From Terriglobia bacterium (GTDB lineage Bacteria; Acidobacteriota; Terriglobia; Bryobacterales; Bryobacteraceae): a stretch of 64,000 bases of DNA. Shown here piece after piece: positions 24,201-33,000 of this stretch; the stretch's first letter is position 1; the number at the start of each line of letters is the position of its first letter. A model generated the notes under the pieces. It saw only the letters and a list, made by a program, of their open reading frames with translations. It ran no database searches and was not told where the DNA came from. The stretch spans positions 45,972-109,971 of the forward strand of contig JAIQFI010000015.1 in NCBI GenBank assembly GCA_020073345.1, given 5' to 3'. Made by a program: the position numbers and the translations under genes.

Positions 24201-24451
24201 AAATTCTGCGCACTCACGGTAAGAGAATAGACGCCAATGGGTAGCTGAGTCAGCAGATATTGGCCGGAGCTGTTGGAAGTCGTCGAAATCCTCTGCCCAG
24301 TCCGGGCCAGCTCGGCGACTACCGTCGCCCCAGGTAGCGCTCCTCCCAGAGTGTCCTGCACGCTGCCGGCGATTTCCCCAGTGTTCATCTGCCCGAGCAG
24401 GCAGAGTGCTCCCAGCAGCGAAAGCAGGGCCAAATTTGAAGGCTTCGACAA
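21191..24451 (-). CDS. Oar-like TonB-dependent receptor with carboxypeptidase-regulatory-like domain
   Basis: A TTG start at 24451 gives the signal peptide SKPSNLALLSLLGALCLLGQ; no strong ribosome-binding site is visible and no better start was found. Residues about 22-110 are the carboxypeptidase-regulatory-like domain (GEIAGSVQDTLGGALPGATV, YLLTQLPIGVYSLTVSAQNF). The plug contains NLPLKSRQFLDLAML, LYLIDGATVTDEHFN, FGGKSGAVINVVTKSGSN and FGGSVGGPVIKNRTFFFSDY. The barrel closes with QLQFALRLLF. At 1,086 residues it is shorter than the 12368 receptor but has the same architecture. It is flanked by the two tandem-NTF2 paralogues, one convergent and one divergent, which suggests a receptor with associated secreted ligand-binding proteins. 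The substrate is unknown. Confidence 0.9.
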   Translation of the reverse strand: MSKPSNLALLSLLGALCLLGQMNTGEIAGSVQDTLGGALPGATVVAELARTGQRISTTSNSSGQYLLTQLPIGVYSLTVSAQNFKQSVLSNVEVHVGESLRHDFTVQIGHANETVVVEANAGDVQPESAEIKDVIQNRQIVNLPLKSRQFLDLAMLSQGVVRPPGGTRGDAMQQAGTLVNVLGQRSGHNLYLIDGATVTDEHFNNMVVAPSIDAISEFNIQKTSYAPEFGGKSGAVINVVTKSGSNELHGSLFEFVRNDVFDAKNFFDSPTAPIPPFRQNQFGGSVGGPVIKNRTFFFSDYEGQRVRKSLTSTFSVPTDAMRIGDFSGLPQVYDPNNSSGNSRQPFPGNRIPVQNLDPVSTALLASIPRANLTGIAQNLLASERQRANSNNFSARLDHQFSMSDTAYARFSLFDARQVDPFGSGVLQENLLPGFGRGLSTHTLNGVAGWTRVFSPEFLNEVRFAFLTVAGGQTSPNAGNQFAANAGLEGVTANPLDTGFPQVSFGGQFTTMGDPALFTFRNNRDFEFFDNVNLHWRAHNIKFGAYLMHYDLQPVNPNGARGNFSFTPRFTSSAPGLGDGNAFADFLLGDPTTAQVGLGRAAMDANANWGHFYVQDNWQVARNLKLDVGLRYEYNQNMTDANNQMATIDPSVPGGRFVIASDASGKISPAANALLPFLPIPYVTSAVAGWNTSLLASRPLRLAPRGGFAWTLPGHPNTVLRGGFGIYPNQAAYSIVTAFAQNLPFFVTKTVSSNAAAPPSFQIQNALATTSLGTVGGNNLNHDFQIEYNEVWNLNLERELGRSTVLSLAYIGSRTVHADSSTVLNVPEPGPGNIGSRRPIPQLSQFNTIRWDGWATYHAFALGIKRRLNRGLTFDANWTWSHSIDDASDPGATLNEANLPQNVYDRTAEKASSSFDHRHRAVVSLVYQIPAPMKVRWAEAVLGQWQAGGYFTAQSGAPFTVNISSDQANIGTGPAQRPNISADPNSGPHTPEQWFDTAVFSLPALYSFGNAPRNAVTGPGLEEFDFSLQKDIVLKEPLRLQFRAEAYNLLNHPNFNIPNRTAFTPNFGRISSAQDSRQLQFALRLLF

Positions 24452-24524
24452 GCTTCTATTGTTTCAGACCGGCGCCATAGCTGCTCAAAAGGGAGGGCGC
24501 TAGGCAAGCGCAGGCATTCAGCGA

Positions 24525-24530
24525 TAGAAT
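24525..24530 (+). promoter_or_regulatory. Putative -10 element upstream of the 24558 gene
   Basis: TAGAAT lies 27 bases before ATG 24558, in the gap between the divergent TonB receptor and this gene, with AGGAG between it and the start. No clear -35 element was found. Confidence 0.3.
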
Positions 24531-24557
24531 CACGTGGATAGGATAGGAGACTCAATC

Positions 24558-25577
24558 ATGCGCTTTACGTTCGTAGCTCTTGGCGCCCTCGCGCTCACCG
24601 CGGCGGCCGTCCTTACCGGCACCTTCGCGCCCCACGCCGAAGCCGCCACTGGGCCCATTCCGCTCAACTGCAACCGGGCGTGCCTCGAAAATCTGGTCGA
24701 CCAATACTTAGCCGCTCTGGTCGCTCACGATCCTAAGCGCCTGCCGCTTTCTAAGGACGTCAAGTACACCGAGAACAGTCAAGTCATCGACCTGGGCGAC
24801 GGGTTCTGGAAAACCGCGGAGGGCCGCGGCAAGTACACGCACATCTGGGTCGATCCGGATTTTGGCCAGGTCGCCTATATGGGGACCATGCGTGAAGCCG
24901 GCGGCCCGCTTCTTATGAGCTTGCGGCTACGTGTTGAACTGGGCCGCATCACGGAGATCGAAAGCGTTTACTTCAAGCCCGGCGGCGGGGGTCCGAACAA
25001 CATTGCTGAAATGGACGCGCCTCACAAGCCTGAGGACTTCTGGTTCAAGTCCATTCCTCCCGCCCAACAGATGTCCCGTCAGGAATTGATCGCGGTCGCT
25101 GATGGTTACTTCACGGGTCTCCAGCATAACGACGGCAAGGGGATCAACGGAACGGGCACGTACCCCTTCACCAACGATTGCTCGCGCATCGAAAACGGCA
25201 GCCTCACCGCAAAGGCTCCCCCGCGCAACCCCCCGCCCGCCGACGGTATCGATGCCTTCGCCATGGACTGCATGGGGCAGTTCAAGCTGGGCTACTACTT
25301 CGTAGTGCAGAACATCCACGGGCGCCGTTACCCGGTGGTCGACCGCGAGCGCGGAGTGGTCTGGTCTCAGGTGGTGTTCGACCAAGGGACCGTCAATAAG
25401 GGCGTCCTCTCCGATGGCAGACCGTACGAGTTCAAGGGCTTCAACCGGCCTTCGAGCATCCTGGTGACGGAGGCGTTTCTCATCGAAAACGGCAAGATCC
25501 GCCGGGTGGAGATGGTCGGTACTACCGCGGCTTATCACATGAATTCGCCTTGGCCCGGCGGGCTCAGCGGAAACTAA
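24558..25577 (+). CDS. Exported protein with two tandem NTF2/SnoaL-like domains
   Basis: ATG 24558 follows AGGAG at about 24545; the earlier in-frame ATG at 24534 only adds MDRIGDSI before the signal peptide MRFTFVALGALALTAAAVLT. The first NTF2-like domain (about residues 36-140) reads CNRACLENLVDQYLAALVAH, LPLSKDVKYTENSQVIDLGD and GFWKTAEG. The second (about 175-330) reads MSRQELIAVADGYFTGLQHN, GYYFVVQNIHGRRYPVVDRE and ILVTEAFLIENGKIRRVEMV. It is a paralogue of the 20234-21202 product. Such proteins are common near TonB receptors in acidobacteria and proteobacteria, but no reaction is established. The next gene follows after ten bases, so the two form an operon. Confidence 0.75.
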   Translation: MRFTFVALGALALTAAAVLTGTFAPHAEAATGPIPLNCNRACLENLVDQYLAALVAHDPKRLPLSKDVKYTENSQVIDLGDGFWKTAEGRGKYTHIWVDPDFGQVAYMGTMREAGGPLLMSLRLRVELGRITEIESVYFKPGGGGPNNIAEMDAPHKPEDFWFKSIPPAQQMSRQELIAVADGYFTGLQHNDGKGINGTGTYPFTNDCSRIENGSLTAKAPPRNPPPADGIDAFAMDCMGQFKLGYYFVVQNIHGRRYPVVDRERGVVWSQVVFDQGTVNKGVLSDGRPYEFKGFNRPSSILVTEAFLIENGKIRRVEMVGTTAAYHMNSPWPGGLSGN

Positions 25578-25587
25578 AGGACAACAC

Positions 25588-26547
25588 ATGAAACGATTTG
25601 CAATTTTGCTGGTCTGTGCCGCTTCCATCTGGGCGCAACGCCCGTCGAATCCGGCTCTGCTGGTACCCCAGGAGGCGCCGCCTCTGGATTACGTAGCGGT
25701 GCCGAACCCGCTTCCAGTGCCCGATGCTGCCGCGATGGGAGCATCCTCCGACGTGACCTTCGATGCGAAAGGCCATCTCTACGTTCTCAGCCGAGGCGCG
25801 AAGCCGCTCACCGAGTTCGACGAAAACGGGAAATTCATCCGCGCCTTCGGCGACGGTCTGTTCACGCGCAGCCACGGCATCCGTATCGATAAGGACGGCA
25901 ACATCTGGGCTACCGACGTCGGTGCGCACACCGTCATGAAGCTGAGCCCGAACGGCGATGTTCTTCTCACGCTCGGCACCAAAGGTAAGGCGGGCGAGTG
26001 GAATGAAGCCGCCGGATCGCAGCTCTTTAACGAACCGAACGACATTGTCATCGCCCCCAACGGTGATCTGTTTATCACTCAGGGCCACACGCCCGGAGCT
26101 GGGAAGGGCGATCCGCGCGTCCTCAAGTTTGACAAGAACGGGAAGTTCATCAAGAGCTGGGGCGGCAAGGGAACCGAGCCCGGTAAGTTCGACGTAGCTC
26201 ACGGGATCGCCATCGACGCCAAGGGCTTGCTGTGGGTGACCGACCGCGAGAACCAGAGAATCCAGATTTTCGACCAGGATGGCAAATACATCCGCGAAAT
26301 CAAGTACGCCGGCTTACCGTGCTCGCTGGATATCGGCAAGCAGTATATCTATATGGTCAACGGATTCGCAGGGCAGTTGCTCAGGATGGACCTGGACGGC
26401 AAAGTTCTCGCCGCGACGGGAAAACCGGGAGCAGCGGGAACCTGGGGTGAATTCGGGGAAGCGCACTTCATCGCGGTGAGCCCCAAAGGCGAGATTTACG
26501 TCGCCGATTCGGTGAACCGCGCCGTACAGAAATTCGTAAAGAAGTAA
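25588..26547 (+). CDS. Exported NHL-repeat six-bladed beta-propeller protein
   Basis: The signal peptide is KRFAILLVCAASIWA with cleavage after WAQ. The body is a series of NHL-type blades: VTFDAKGHLYVLSRGAKPLT, GIRIDKDGNIWATDVGAHTV, NDIVIAPNGDLFITQGHTPG, GIAIDAKGLLWVTDRENQRI and FIAVSPKGEIYVADSVNRAV, each with the D-x-x-G-x-I/L-x-V-T/A-D pattern. Proteins of this kind include peptidyl-alpha-hydroxyglycine-lyase-like and SMP-30-like folds, but the calcium and zinc ligands of those enzymes cannot be assigned here. A ligand-binding or lactonase-like periplasmic role is possible. It is ten bases downstream of the tandem-NTF2 gene and convergent with the hydroxy-acid oxidase gene. Confidence 0.8.
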   Translation: MKRFAILLVCAASIWAQRPSNPALLVPQEAPPLDYVAVPNPLPVPDAAAMGASSDVTFDAKGHLYVLSRGAKPLTEFDENGKFIRAFGDGLFTRSHGIRIDKDGNIWATDVGAHTVMKLSPNGDVLLTLGTKGKAGEWNEAAGSQLFNEPNDIVIAPNGDLFITQGHTPGAGKGDPRVLKFDKNGKFIKSWGGKGTEPGKFDVAHGIAIDAKGLLWVTDRENQRIQIFDQDGKYIREIKYAGLPCSLDIGKQYIYMVNGFAGQLLRMDLDGKVLAATGKPGAAGTWGEFGEAHFIAVSPKGEIYVADSVNRAVQKFVKK

Positions 26548-26554
26548 CGCGCGC

Positions 26555-27718
26555 TTACGCCCGCTGTACCGCCGACTTCGTGATCTGCTGGATGGCCGGC
26601 GTCCCGCACTGGCGCATGATTAGGTGCAGTTCCCCGTGCAGGATATCAAGCACGCGCTCGACGCCGGGTTGCCCGAACGCAGAAAGCCCCCATAGATAGG
26701 GGCGGCCGATGCCGACGCCGCGCGCACCCAGCGCCAGGGCCTTGTAAACATCCGTGCCGCGCCGGACGCCGCCATCGAGCAAGACCGGTATCGTGCCGGC
26801 GCCATCCACGACTTCGGCCAGGCAGTCGATGGTGGCCAGACCGCTTTCCTCCGCGCGCCCGCCGTGATTGGAAACGATGATCCCGTCCGCGCCGTGCTGG
26901 CGCGCGAGCATGGCGTCCTCGCGGGTCACGATCCCTTTGAGCACTACTTTCATGCGCGTGAATTTCTTCAGGCGATCGACCGCGGTCCAGGTGAGCGCCG
27001 GATCCACCAGGCCAATGCCGTTGGTATCGATCCCCGCGTACATCGGCTTGCCCTGCTGGCTGAACGTGGCGGGTCCGCCGCCTTCGTGGCAAGCTCCACA
27101 GTTGCGCGTATCCTGCGGGCGAATCCGCGCCTGGGTTTCCGTGTTGCGGCCGGCCTGCTGATCCACGGTGAACACCAGAACCGGGCTTCCCGAATCCTCC
27201 GCGCGCTTCACCAGCTTTTCGGTCGCGTCCCAGCGCGAGGTGGTGTAGAGCTGAAACCAGACCGGCTTTCCGTAGGCCTTGTTGACATCCTCAATCGGCA
27301 CACTGGTTTGCGTGGACAGGATCATCTGCGTCTGTTTAGTCTTGGCGGCGCGCGCCGTAGCCAGCTCGCCGTCGTTGTGGAAGGCGCGCTGCGCTCCGCA
27401 GGGGCAAATGAAGATCGGCGACTCCCAGGTTTGTCCGAAGATTTCTGTGCGGAGATCGGGCTGGCTGACATCCACCAAGCGGCGGACACGCAGCCGGTAG
27501 TGCTGGAAAGCCTCGTGATTCGCCCTGAGCGTGAAGTCGTCGTCGACCCCACTTGCCATATAGCCCCAGTGCGCCGGCGGGAGCGCGCGCTTGGCGGCTG
27601 CTTCGAAATCCATGACGCTTAAGGCGTCGTCAGCTTTCGGCGATTGCTGCGCGCGGAGATGCGGAAGCAACGGGCTGGCCGCGAGAAATTGCAGGAACCG
27701 GCGGCGGTCCGGAGTCAT
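26555..27718 (-). CDS. FMN-dependent alpha-hydroxy-acid oxidase/dehydrogenase, exported, with CxxCH motif
   Basis: Residues about 35-385 are the FMN TIM barrel of the lactate/glycolate oxidase family: WGYMASGVDDDFTLRANHEA, ICPCGAQRAFHNDGELATAR, WFQLYTT, FTVDQQAGRN, Lys261 in VVLKGIVTRED, the proton-abstracting His285 in SNHGGR, and the phosphate-binding DGGVRRGTDVYKALALGARG. Two features are unusual. The N-terminus (DRRRFLQFLAASPLLPHLRA) has a twin-arginine signal pattern, suggesting folded export with FMN bound. Residues 207-211 read CGACH, a c-type haem attachment motif, in the mobile loop after the fourth strand (DTRNCGACHEGGGP). It probably oxidises a 2-hydroxy acid and could hand electrons to a bound haem. 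It stands alone on the minus strand. Confidence 0.85.
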   Translation of the reverse strand: MTPDRRRFLQFLAASPLLPHLRAQQSPKADDALSVMDFEAAAKRALPPAHWGYMASGVDDDFTLRANHEAFQHYRLRVRRLVDVSQPDLRTEIFGQTWESPIFICPCGAQRAFHNDGELATARAAKTKQTQMILSTQTSVPIEDVNKAYGKPVWFQLYTTSRWDATEKLVKRAEDSGSPVLVFTVDQQAGRNTETQARIRPQDTRNCGACHEGGGPATFSQQGKPMYAGIDTNGIGLVDPALTWTAVDRLKKFTRMKVVLKGIVTREDAMLARQHGADGIIVSNHGGRAEESGLATIDCLAEVVDGAGTIPVLLDGGVRRGTDVYKALALGARGVGIGRPYLWGLSAFGQPGVERVLDILHGELHLIMRQCGTPAIQQITKSAVQRA

Positions 27719-27763
27719 GACCCAGCCACTGTATCACGACTCTGACGCAGCAGGCCCTCCTGG

Positions 27764-28543
27764 TTACTGGGCCACGGGAAGGATCGTCGTGAACGGTCCT
27801 GTAAAGTTGAAGAGCAATCCGAGTACGGTGAGATTCGTCGTGTTCGGCAAGGCGGGATTCGTCGCTTGGGAAATCCGCAGAATCCCTTTCTTCCCTGCCA
27901 AGGCCGGATACTTGTCTATGGTGCTGAACGCCATGTGTTGCAGCGCCCCCAAATTCAGGGTATCCGTCACCAGCGGAGTATTGAATTGGTCGTCGAACTC
28001 GATCGAAGCCGTCTGGGCGGTATTCGTCGTATTGGCGACCGCCATCGACGTGATGTATTGGCCGGATGTGTTATCGAATGGAATTACCAGGACGGGCGCC
28101 GTCGGGAACGGAATAATGCACTGGGTTGATCCGGATGTGCTCAGCGGCACCACTGCCTCGGAGTCCTGTCTCCCTAAAACGTGGAGGCGGAACGAGCCTT
28201 GCCCGCGCACGACCACGCCTCCCGCGGTAGTCATGTTGGCCCACCCCTGCGATGTGACGGACTCCGAGCCTGAGAGCACGACGCTCTGGGCGCCGCGTGC
28301 CGGGATCGTGAATGTATAAGTAGACAGGGTTCCGACGCCTTGTACCGGAGCACTGAGCGGCGAGCCGGCGTCGCTATAGAAAGAGAGAGTCACGCTGGCC
28401 ACGTTTAGCGGGTCCAGGTTGAGCAATGTGAACGTCGTTTGCCAGCCGCCGCCAAAAGCAATCTGGCCGAACGTGCCTTGCCCGAACGCGCCAGCGGCGC
28501 ACACGATGCTCAGCGCAAAGAATCTAAGAATGGACTTGGGCAT
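27764..28543 (-). CDS. Secreted beta-rich protein of unknown function
   Basis: ATG 28543 has AAGGAGG five bases upstream. The signal peptide is PKSILRFFALSIVCAAGAFG with cleavage near GQG. The mature protein is almost entirely short hydrophobic and Ser/Thr-rich beta strands (WQTTFTLLNLDPLNVASVTL, TLSTYTFTIPARGAQSVVLS, YITSMAVANTTNTAQTASIE), suggesting two stacked beta-sandwich domains, each opening with a T-x-x-x-L/V-x-N-x-x pattern. This type is frequent in Solibacter-like genomes without a known role; an extracellular or surface location is inferred. It is divergent from the pgm operon, with 240 bases between. Confidence 0.65.
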   Translation of the reverse strand: MPKSILRFFALSIVCAAGAFGQGTFGQIAFGGGWQTTFTLLNLDPLNVASVTLSFYSDAGSPLSAPVQGVGTLSTYTFTIPARGAQSVVLSGSESVTSQGWANMTTAGGVVVRGQGSFRLHVLGRQDSEAVVPLSTSGSTQCIIPFPTAPVLVIPFDNTSGQYITSMAVANTTNTAQTASIEFDDQFNTPLVTDTLNLGALQHMAFSTIDKYPALAGKKGILRISQATNPALPNTTNLTVLGLLFNFTGPFTTILPVAQ

Positions 28544-28783
28544 GAAGCCTCCTTATCTCACCTTAAGTGAGTCCCTGATCTCTAATCGTCAGTCACTGGC
28601 GTAGACATCACAGTCAAAATAACAGCCAATGAATTTGGTTCGGACGGTTCCCGGAGGGCGGTCAGACGCGAAAACTCACCCCTTCCTACAAGTGTATACA
28701 AAATCAGTGGTAGCGCCACTTCAGGGCGGGTACCCGATATCGTTATCATCAATACGTCTTGCACTGAAAGGCCCTCTGGCAGC

Positions 28784-30451
28784 ATGAAAATAAGTCCACG
28801 CGCGGGAAAGCCGGCCCAAGCATCCATGCTGGTGAATGTACCTAGACTCCTTACGGCCTATTCCACGGGGATCCCTGACCCGGCAGTGCCGGAACAGCGG
28901 GTTGCCTTCGGTACCTCGGGGCATCGCGGCTCCTCATTTGACACGGCTTTCAATGAATGGCACATCCTCGCCATCAGTCAGGCCATTTGCCTGTACCGGG
29001 AACAGAAGGGGATCGATGGCCCGCTGTTTCTCGGCATGGACACGCATGCGCTCTCCGAGCCGGCTCTGGCCAGCGCGCTGGAAGTGCTGGCGGCCAACGG
29101 CGTGGAGGTCATGCTGGCGGAAGGCGATGAATACACCCCGACGCCCGTGATTTCTCACGCGATTCTTACCTATAACCGTGGGCGCGCCAAAGGACTCGCC
29201 GACGGCATCGTCATCACACCGTCACACAATCCGCCGCATGATGGTGGTTTCAAGTACAACCCTCCGAACGGAGGGCCTGCGGACTCAGGCATCACCGACT
29301 GGATCGGAGCAAAGGCAAACGAATTTCTTGAGAGCGGCCTGCGAGGGGTGAAAAGAATTCCCTTCCAGAAAGCTCTGCACGCTTCCACGACACACCGGCA
29401 TGACTATCTTGACGCCTATACCGGGGACCTCGGGAGTGTGATCGACATGGATGCCATTCGTAGCGCGAAGATCAGCATGGGGGTCGATCCGCTGGGTGGC
29501 GCCGGAGTCCACTACTGGGGGCCGATTGCCGAACGCTACGGTTTGGACCTCCAGGTGGTGAACAAGGCAGTCGACCCGACGTTCCGCTTTATGTCCGTGG
29601 ATTGGGACGGCCAGATCCGCATGGACCCATCCTCGCCCTATGCGATGCAGCAGCTCATTGACTTGAAGGATCGCTTCGAGATCGCCTTCGCCTGCGACAC
29701 GGACCACGACCGGCACGGAATTGTCACCAGAAGCGCAGGACTGCTGCCGCCCAATCACTATCTTGCAGTCGCGATCTTCTATCTCTTCCAGCACCGCCCG
29801 CAGTGGCGCCAGGAAGCGGCTGTCGGCAAGACGCTGGTCAGCAGCCAGATGATTGACCGGGTCACCACCAAGCTTGGCCGCAAGCTCTACGAGGTGCCGG
29901 TCGGTTTCAAGTGGTTCGTGGATGGGTTGCTCGACGGCTCGCTTGGATTTGTCGGAGAGGAAAGCGCGGGCGCGTCGTTCGTCCGCCGGGACGGGAGCGT
30001 CTGGACGACGGACAAGGATGGCATCGTCCCGGCTTTGCTGGCGGCGGAGATCACGGCGCGGCTGGACCGCGATCCCGGCGAGATTTACCGCGAGCTTACG
30101 CGCGAGTTCGGCGAGCCTGTTTACGACCGCGTGGAGGCTCCAGCCAACCCGGATCAAAAGGAGATGCTGAAGAGACTCTCGCCGCAACAGGTCCGGTCCA
30201 CGGATCTCGCAGGCGAGAAGATTCAGGCAGTCCTCACCCGCGCACCGGGGAACGACGCTCCTATCGGCGGGTTGAAAGTGGTGGCGGAGAGCGGATGGTT
30301 CGCGGCGCGCCCGTCCGGAACTGAGAATATCTACAAGATCTATGGCGAGAGCTTCCGTGGAGCGGATCATCTGCGCCGCATACTGGAGGAAGCACAGGCG
30401 ATGGTCGACGCTACCTTGGCGGCCACACCGGATCGGAGCGGCAAAACATGA
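28784..30451 (+). CDS. pgm: Phosphoglucomutase, alpha-D-glucose phosphate-specific
   Basis: The enzyme interconverts glucose 1-phosphate and glucose 6-phosphate. It aligns end to end with Escherichia coli Pgm (555 versus 546 residues): the opening [17 protein letters not shown], the phosphoserine loop [15 protein letters not shown], the Mg site [36 protein letters not shown] and the phosphate-binding end [23 protein letters not shown] 28784 has a weak AAAGG about 13 bases upstream. It heads a four-gene operon and overlaps glgP by four bases (ATGA), so it receives the glucose 1-phosphate made by the phosphorylase. The 240-base gap upstream contains a short inverted repeat AGTGG-TAGCG-CCACT at 28706-28720 but no clear promoter by eye. 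Confidence 0.96.
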   Translation: MKISPRAGKPAQASMLVNVPRLLTAYSTGIPDPAVPEQRVAFGTSGHRGSSFDTAFNEWHILAISQAICLYREQKGIDGPLFLGMDTHALSEPALASALEVLAANGVEVMLAEGDEYTPTPVISHAILTYNRGRAKGLADGIVITPSHNPPHDGGFKYNPPNGGPADSGITDWIGAKANEFLESGLRGVKRIPFQKALHASTTHRHDYLDAYTGDLGSVIDMDAIRSAKISMGVDPLGGAGVHYWGPIAERYGLDLQVVNKAVDPTFRFMSVDWDGQIRMDPSSPYAMQQLIDLKDRFEIAFACDTDHDRHGIVTRSAGLLPPNHYLAVAIFYLFQHRPQWRQEAAVGKTLVSSQMIDRVTTKLGRKLYEVPVGFKWFVDGLLDGSLGFVGEESAGASFVRRDGSVWTTDKDGIVPALLAAEITARLDRDPGEIYRELTREFGEPVYDRVEAPANPDQKEMLKRLSPQQVRSTDLAGEKIQAVLTRAPGNDAPIGGLKVVAESGWFAARPSGTENIYKIYGESFRGADHLRRILEEAQAMVDATLAATPDRSGKT

Positions 30452-32988
30452 GCGAACGATCCCGGGTCAGCCATCCGATCTACAATCTTTTGCCCACCGA
30501 AATCGAGGGCTTCGATTCCCTGGCGGAACTTGCCCTGGACATGCGCTGGTCGTGGAATCATGCCACCGACCACGTGTGGCGGCAGCTTGATCCCGAACTG
30601 TGGGAGAGCACGAATAATCCTTGGGTCGTCCTTCAGACGGTCTCGCGGGACCGGATAGAGCGCGTTCTAGCAGATCCTGCTTTCCGTACAGGTGTGGATG
30701 TCATGGTGCAAGCGAAACGGCAAGCGGCGGAGGCGCCGGCTTGGTTTCAAAAGAATCATGCGGACGCTTCTCTGACCTGCGCCGCCTATTTCAGCATGGA
30801 ATTTATGTTGAGCGAAGCTCTGCCCATCTACTCTGGCGGGCTCGGCAACGTGGCCGGCGATCAACTGAAGGCTGCCAGCGATCTGGGCGTGCCGATTGCC
30901 GGCGTGGGACTACTCTATCAGCAGGGCTATTTTCGCCAGGCGATTGACAAAAACGGAGAGCAAGAGGCTCTCTACCCGTACAGCGATCCTGGACAGTTGC
31001 CGATCACGCCGTTGCGTCAACCAAATGGAGAGTGGTTGAGGTTGGAGATCGCCTTGCCTGGATACTCTGTCTGGGTGCGAGGCTGGCAGGTCCAGGTCGG
31101 CCGAACGAAGCTTTATCTGCTGGACAGCAATGACGCGGCGAATTTTCCCGCTCACCGGGGGATCACCAGCGAGCTCTATGGGGGCGGTCCGGAGTTGCGC
31201 CTCAAGCAGGAACTCCTGCTCGGAATCGGCGGGTGGCGGTTGCTCCGCGCGCTCGGGATCCAACCCGAGGTCTGTCACCTGAATGAAGGACATGCTGCTT
31301 TTGCCGTGCTGGAGCGCGCCCGCAGCTTCATGGAGGAGACCGGCCAGCCCTTTGAAGCGGCGCTCGCCGCGACTCGAGCCGGCAATCTCTTCACGACTCA
31401 TACTGCGGTGACCGCGGGCTTTGACCGTTTCCCTCCGGCGCTCATCGAACAATATCTCGGTGGTTACGCCGAGCAGAAACTCGGCATCGCGCTCCACGAT
31501 TTACTGGCTCTTGGGCGCCAGAACCCGGACGACGCATCGGAGTATTTCAACATGGCGTATCTGGCGCTTCGCGGCGTAGGGGCCGTCAATGGCGTGAGTC
31601 GCTTGCACGGCAAGGTGAGCCGCCACATCTTTCAGCCGCTCTTCCCGCACTGGCCGGAGGATGAAGTCCCCGTCGGACACGTGACCAATGGGGTCCACAT
31701 GCCGACCTGGGACTCGGCTCCGGCTGACGATTTGTGGACGGAAACCTGCGGCAAAGGGCGCTGGTTGGGGACGACAGAAACACTGGAGCAGGACATTCGC
31801 CGCGTCTCCGACGCCAAGCTCTGGCAACTGCGAACGGACGCCAGCAAGTTTCTGATTGAATACGCTCGCGAACAATTGTCGCGGCAACTGGCTGTTTCTG
31901 GCGCGCCGGCTGAGGCCGTCGATGATGTGAAGCATCTCTTTGATCCCAACGCCTTGACGCTCGGTTTCGCCCGACGCTTCGCGACGTACAAGAGACCGAA
32001 CTTGCTGCTGCACGACCCGCCGCGGCTCCTTCGTCTGTTGAGCAATCCTCAGCGTCCGGTGCAGCTCATCCTTGCCGGCAAAGCGCACCCGGCGGATGAG
32101 GAGGGGAAACGGCTGATTCTGGAATGGATTCAATTCATCCGGCGGCCTGAGACGCGCCCTCACGCGATCTTCCTGAGCGACTACGACATGCATTTGAGCG
32201 AGCACCTGGTGCAAGGAGTGGACGTTTGGATCAACACGCCCCGGCGGCCGTGGGAAGCTTGCGGCACCAGCGGAATGAAGGTGCTCGTCAATGGCGGTAT
32301 CAACCTGTCGGAGCTGGATGGATGGTGGGCGGAAGCCTATACGCCGGAGGTTGGCTGGGCGCTTGGCGACGGCCAAGAACATGATGGCGATCCGGCATGG
32401 GACGCTGTTGAAGCCGCCCAACTCTACGACCTGCTGGAACGCGAGGTCATCCCAGAGTTTTACGCGCGCGATGAGCATGGGATTCCAAATGCCTGGGTTG
32501 CGCGCATACGGGAGAGCATGGCGCGATTGACTCCGCGTTTTTCCGCCGCCCGCGCGGTGAGCGAATACACCGAGGAGCACTATCTTCCAGCCGCCGAAGC
32601 CTACCGTGAACGCGCGGCGAACAAAGGCGCAGTGGGCAGGCAAGTAGCCGATTGGCAGCATGCGGTGGACCGGAAGTGGGGCTCCATGCGGTTCGGAGAT
32701 TTACGCGTCGAAACGAACGCGGGCCAATACCTGTTTGAAGGCGAAATCTTCGTGAACGATCTCGACCCGAATGCCGTGCGAGTCGAGCTGTATGCGGACG
32801 GGACCACGGGCGATTCCTTGCGCGTCGAAATGAAGTGTGCAGGACCACCGGATGCAGCCCGCCGCTGCGTCTATCATGCAACGGTACCCGCTATACGTCC
32901 AGCGGGCGATTACACGGCGCGAGTCATACCGCAGCACCCCGGCGTGGCGGTTCCGCTGGAGTCCGCCCGAATCCTATGGCAACGATGA
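30448..32988 (+). CDS. glgP: Alpha-glucan (glycogen) phosphorylase with DUF3417 N-domain
   Basis: The enzyme releases glucose 1-phosphate from glycogen or maltodextrin by phosphorolysis. Residues about 8-110 are the DUF3417 N-domain ([33 protein letters not shown]). The GT35 catalytic part follows ([75 protein letters not shown]). The pyridoxal-phosphate lysine lies in [20 protein letters not shown]. It is the shorter Thermotoga/Mycobacterium-type alpha-glucan phosphorylase, with about 125 extra C-terminal residues folding as a beta domain ([20 protein letters not shown]). The start overlaps the pgm stop (ATGA), and the next gene begins 12 bases downstream. Confidence 0.95.
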   Translation: MSERSRVSHPIYNLLPTEIEGFDSLAELALDMRWSWNHATDHVWRQLDPELWESTNNPWVVLQTVSRDRIERVLADPAFRTGVDVMVQAKRQAAEAPAWFQKNHADASLTCAAYFSMEFMLSEALPIYSGGLGNVAGDQLKAASDLGVPIAGVGLLYQQGYFRQAIDKNGEQEALYPYSDPGQLPITPLRQPNGEWLRLEIALPGYSVWVRGWQVQVGRTKLYLLDSNDAANFPAHRGITSELYGGGPELRLKQELLLGIGGWRLLRALGIQPEVCHLNEGHAAFAVLERARSFMEETGQPFEAALAATRAGNLFTTHTAVTAGFDRFPPALIEQYLGGYAEQKLGIALHDLLALGRQNPDDASEYFNMAYLALRGVGAVNGVSRLHGKVSRHIFQPLFPHWPEDEVPVGHVTNGVHMPTWDSAPADDLWTETCGKGRWLGTTETLEQDIRRVSDAKLWQLRTDASKFLIEYAREQLSRQLAVSGAPAEAVDDVKHLFDPNALTLGFARRFATYKRPNLLLHDPPRLLRLLSNPQRPVQLILAGKAHPADEEGKRLILEWIQFIRRPETRPHAIFLSDYDMHLSEHLVQGVDVWINTPRRPWEACGTSGMKVLVNGGINLSELDGWWAEAYTPEVGWALGDGQEHDGDPAWDAVEAAQLYDLLEREVIPEFYARDEHGIPNAWVARIRESMARLTPRFSAARAVSEYTEEHYLPAAEAYRERAANKGAVGRQVADWQHAVDRKWGSMRFGDLRVETNAGQYLFEGEIFVNDLDPNAVRVELYADGTTGDSLRVEMKCAGPPDAARRCVYHATVPAIRPAGDYTARVIPQHPGVAVPLESARILWQR

Positions 32989-33000
32989 GTCAATCTGAGA

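Noticed and set aside
26547..26555. Intrinsic terminators between convergent gene pairs
   Set aside because: No hairpin followed by a T-run was seen in the short gaps at 4957, 7180, 26547, 36600, 44131, 49171 and 63051; termination is probably factor-dependent or bidirectional in coding DNA.
29285..30370. 361-codon minus-strand ORF
   Set aside because: It is antisense to pgm, whose every catalytic motif is present. The product has no recognisable motif and no ribosome-binding site.
31501..32661. 386-codon minus-strand ORF
   Set aside because: It is antisense to the glycogen phosphorylase catalytic core; only a shadow of its codon bias.
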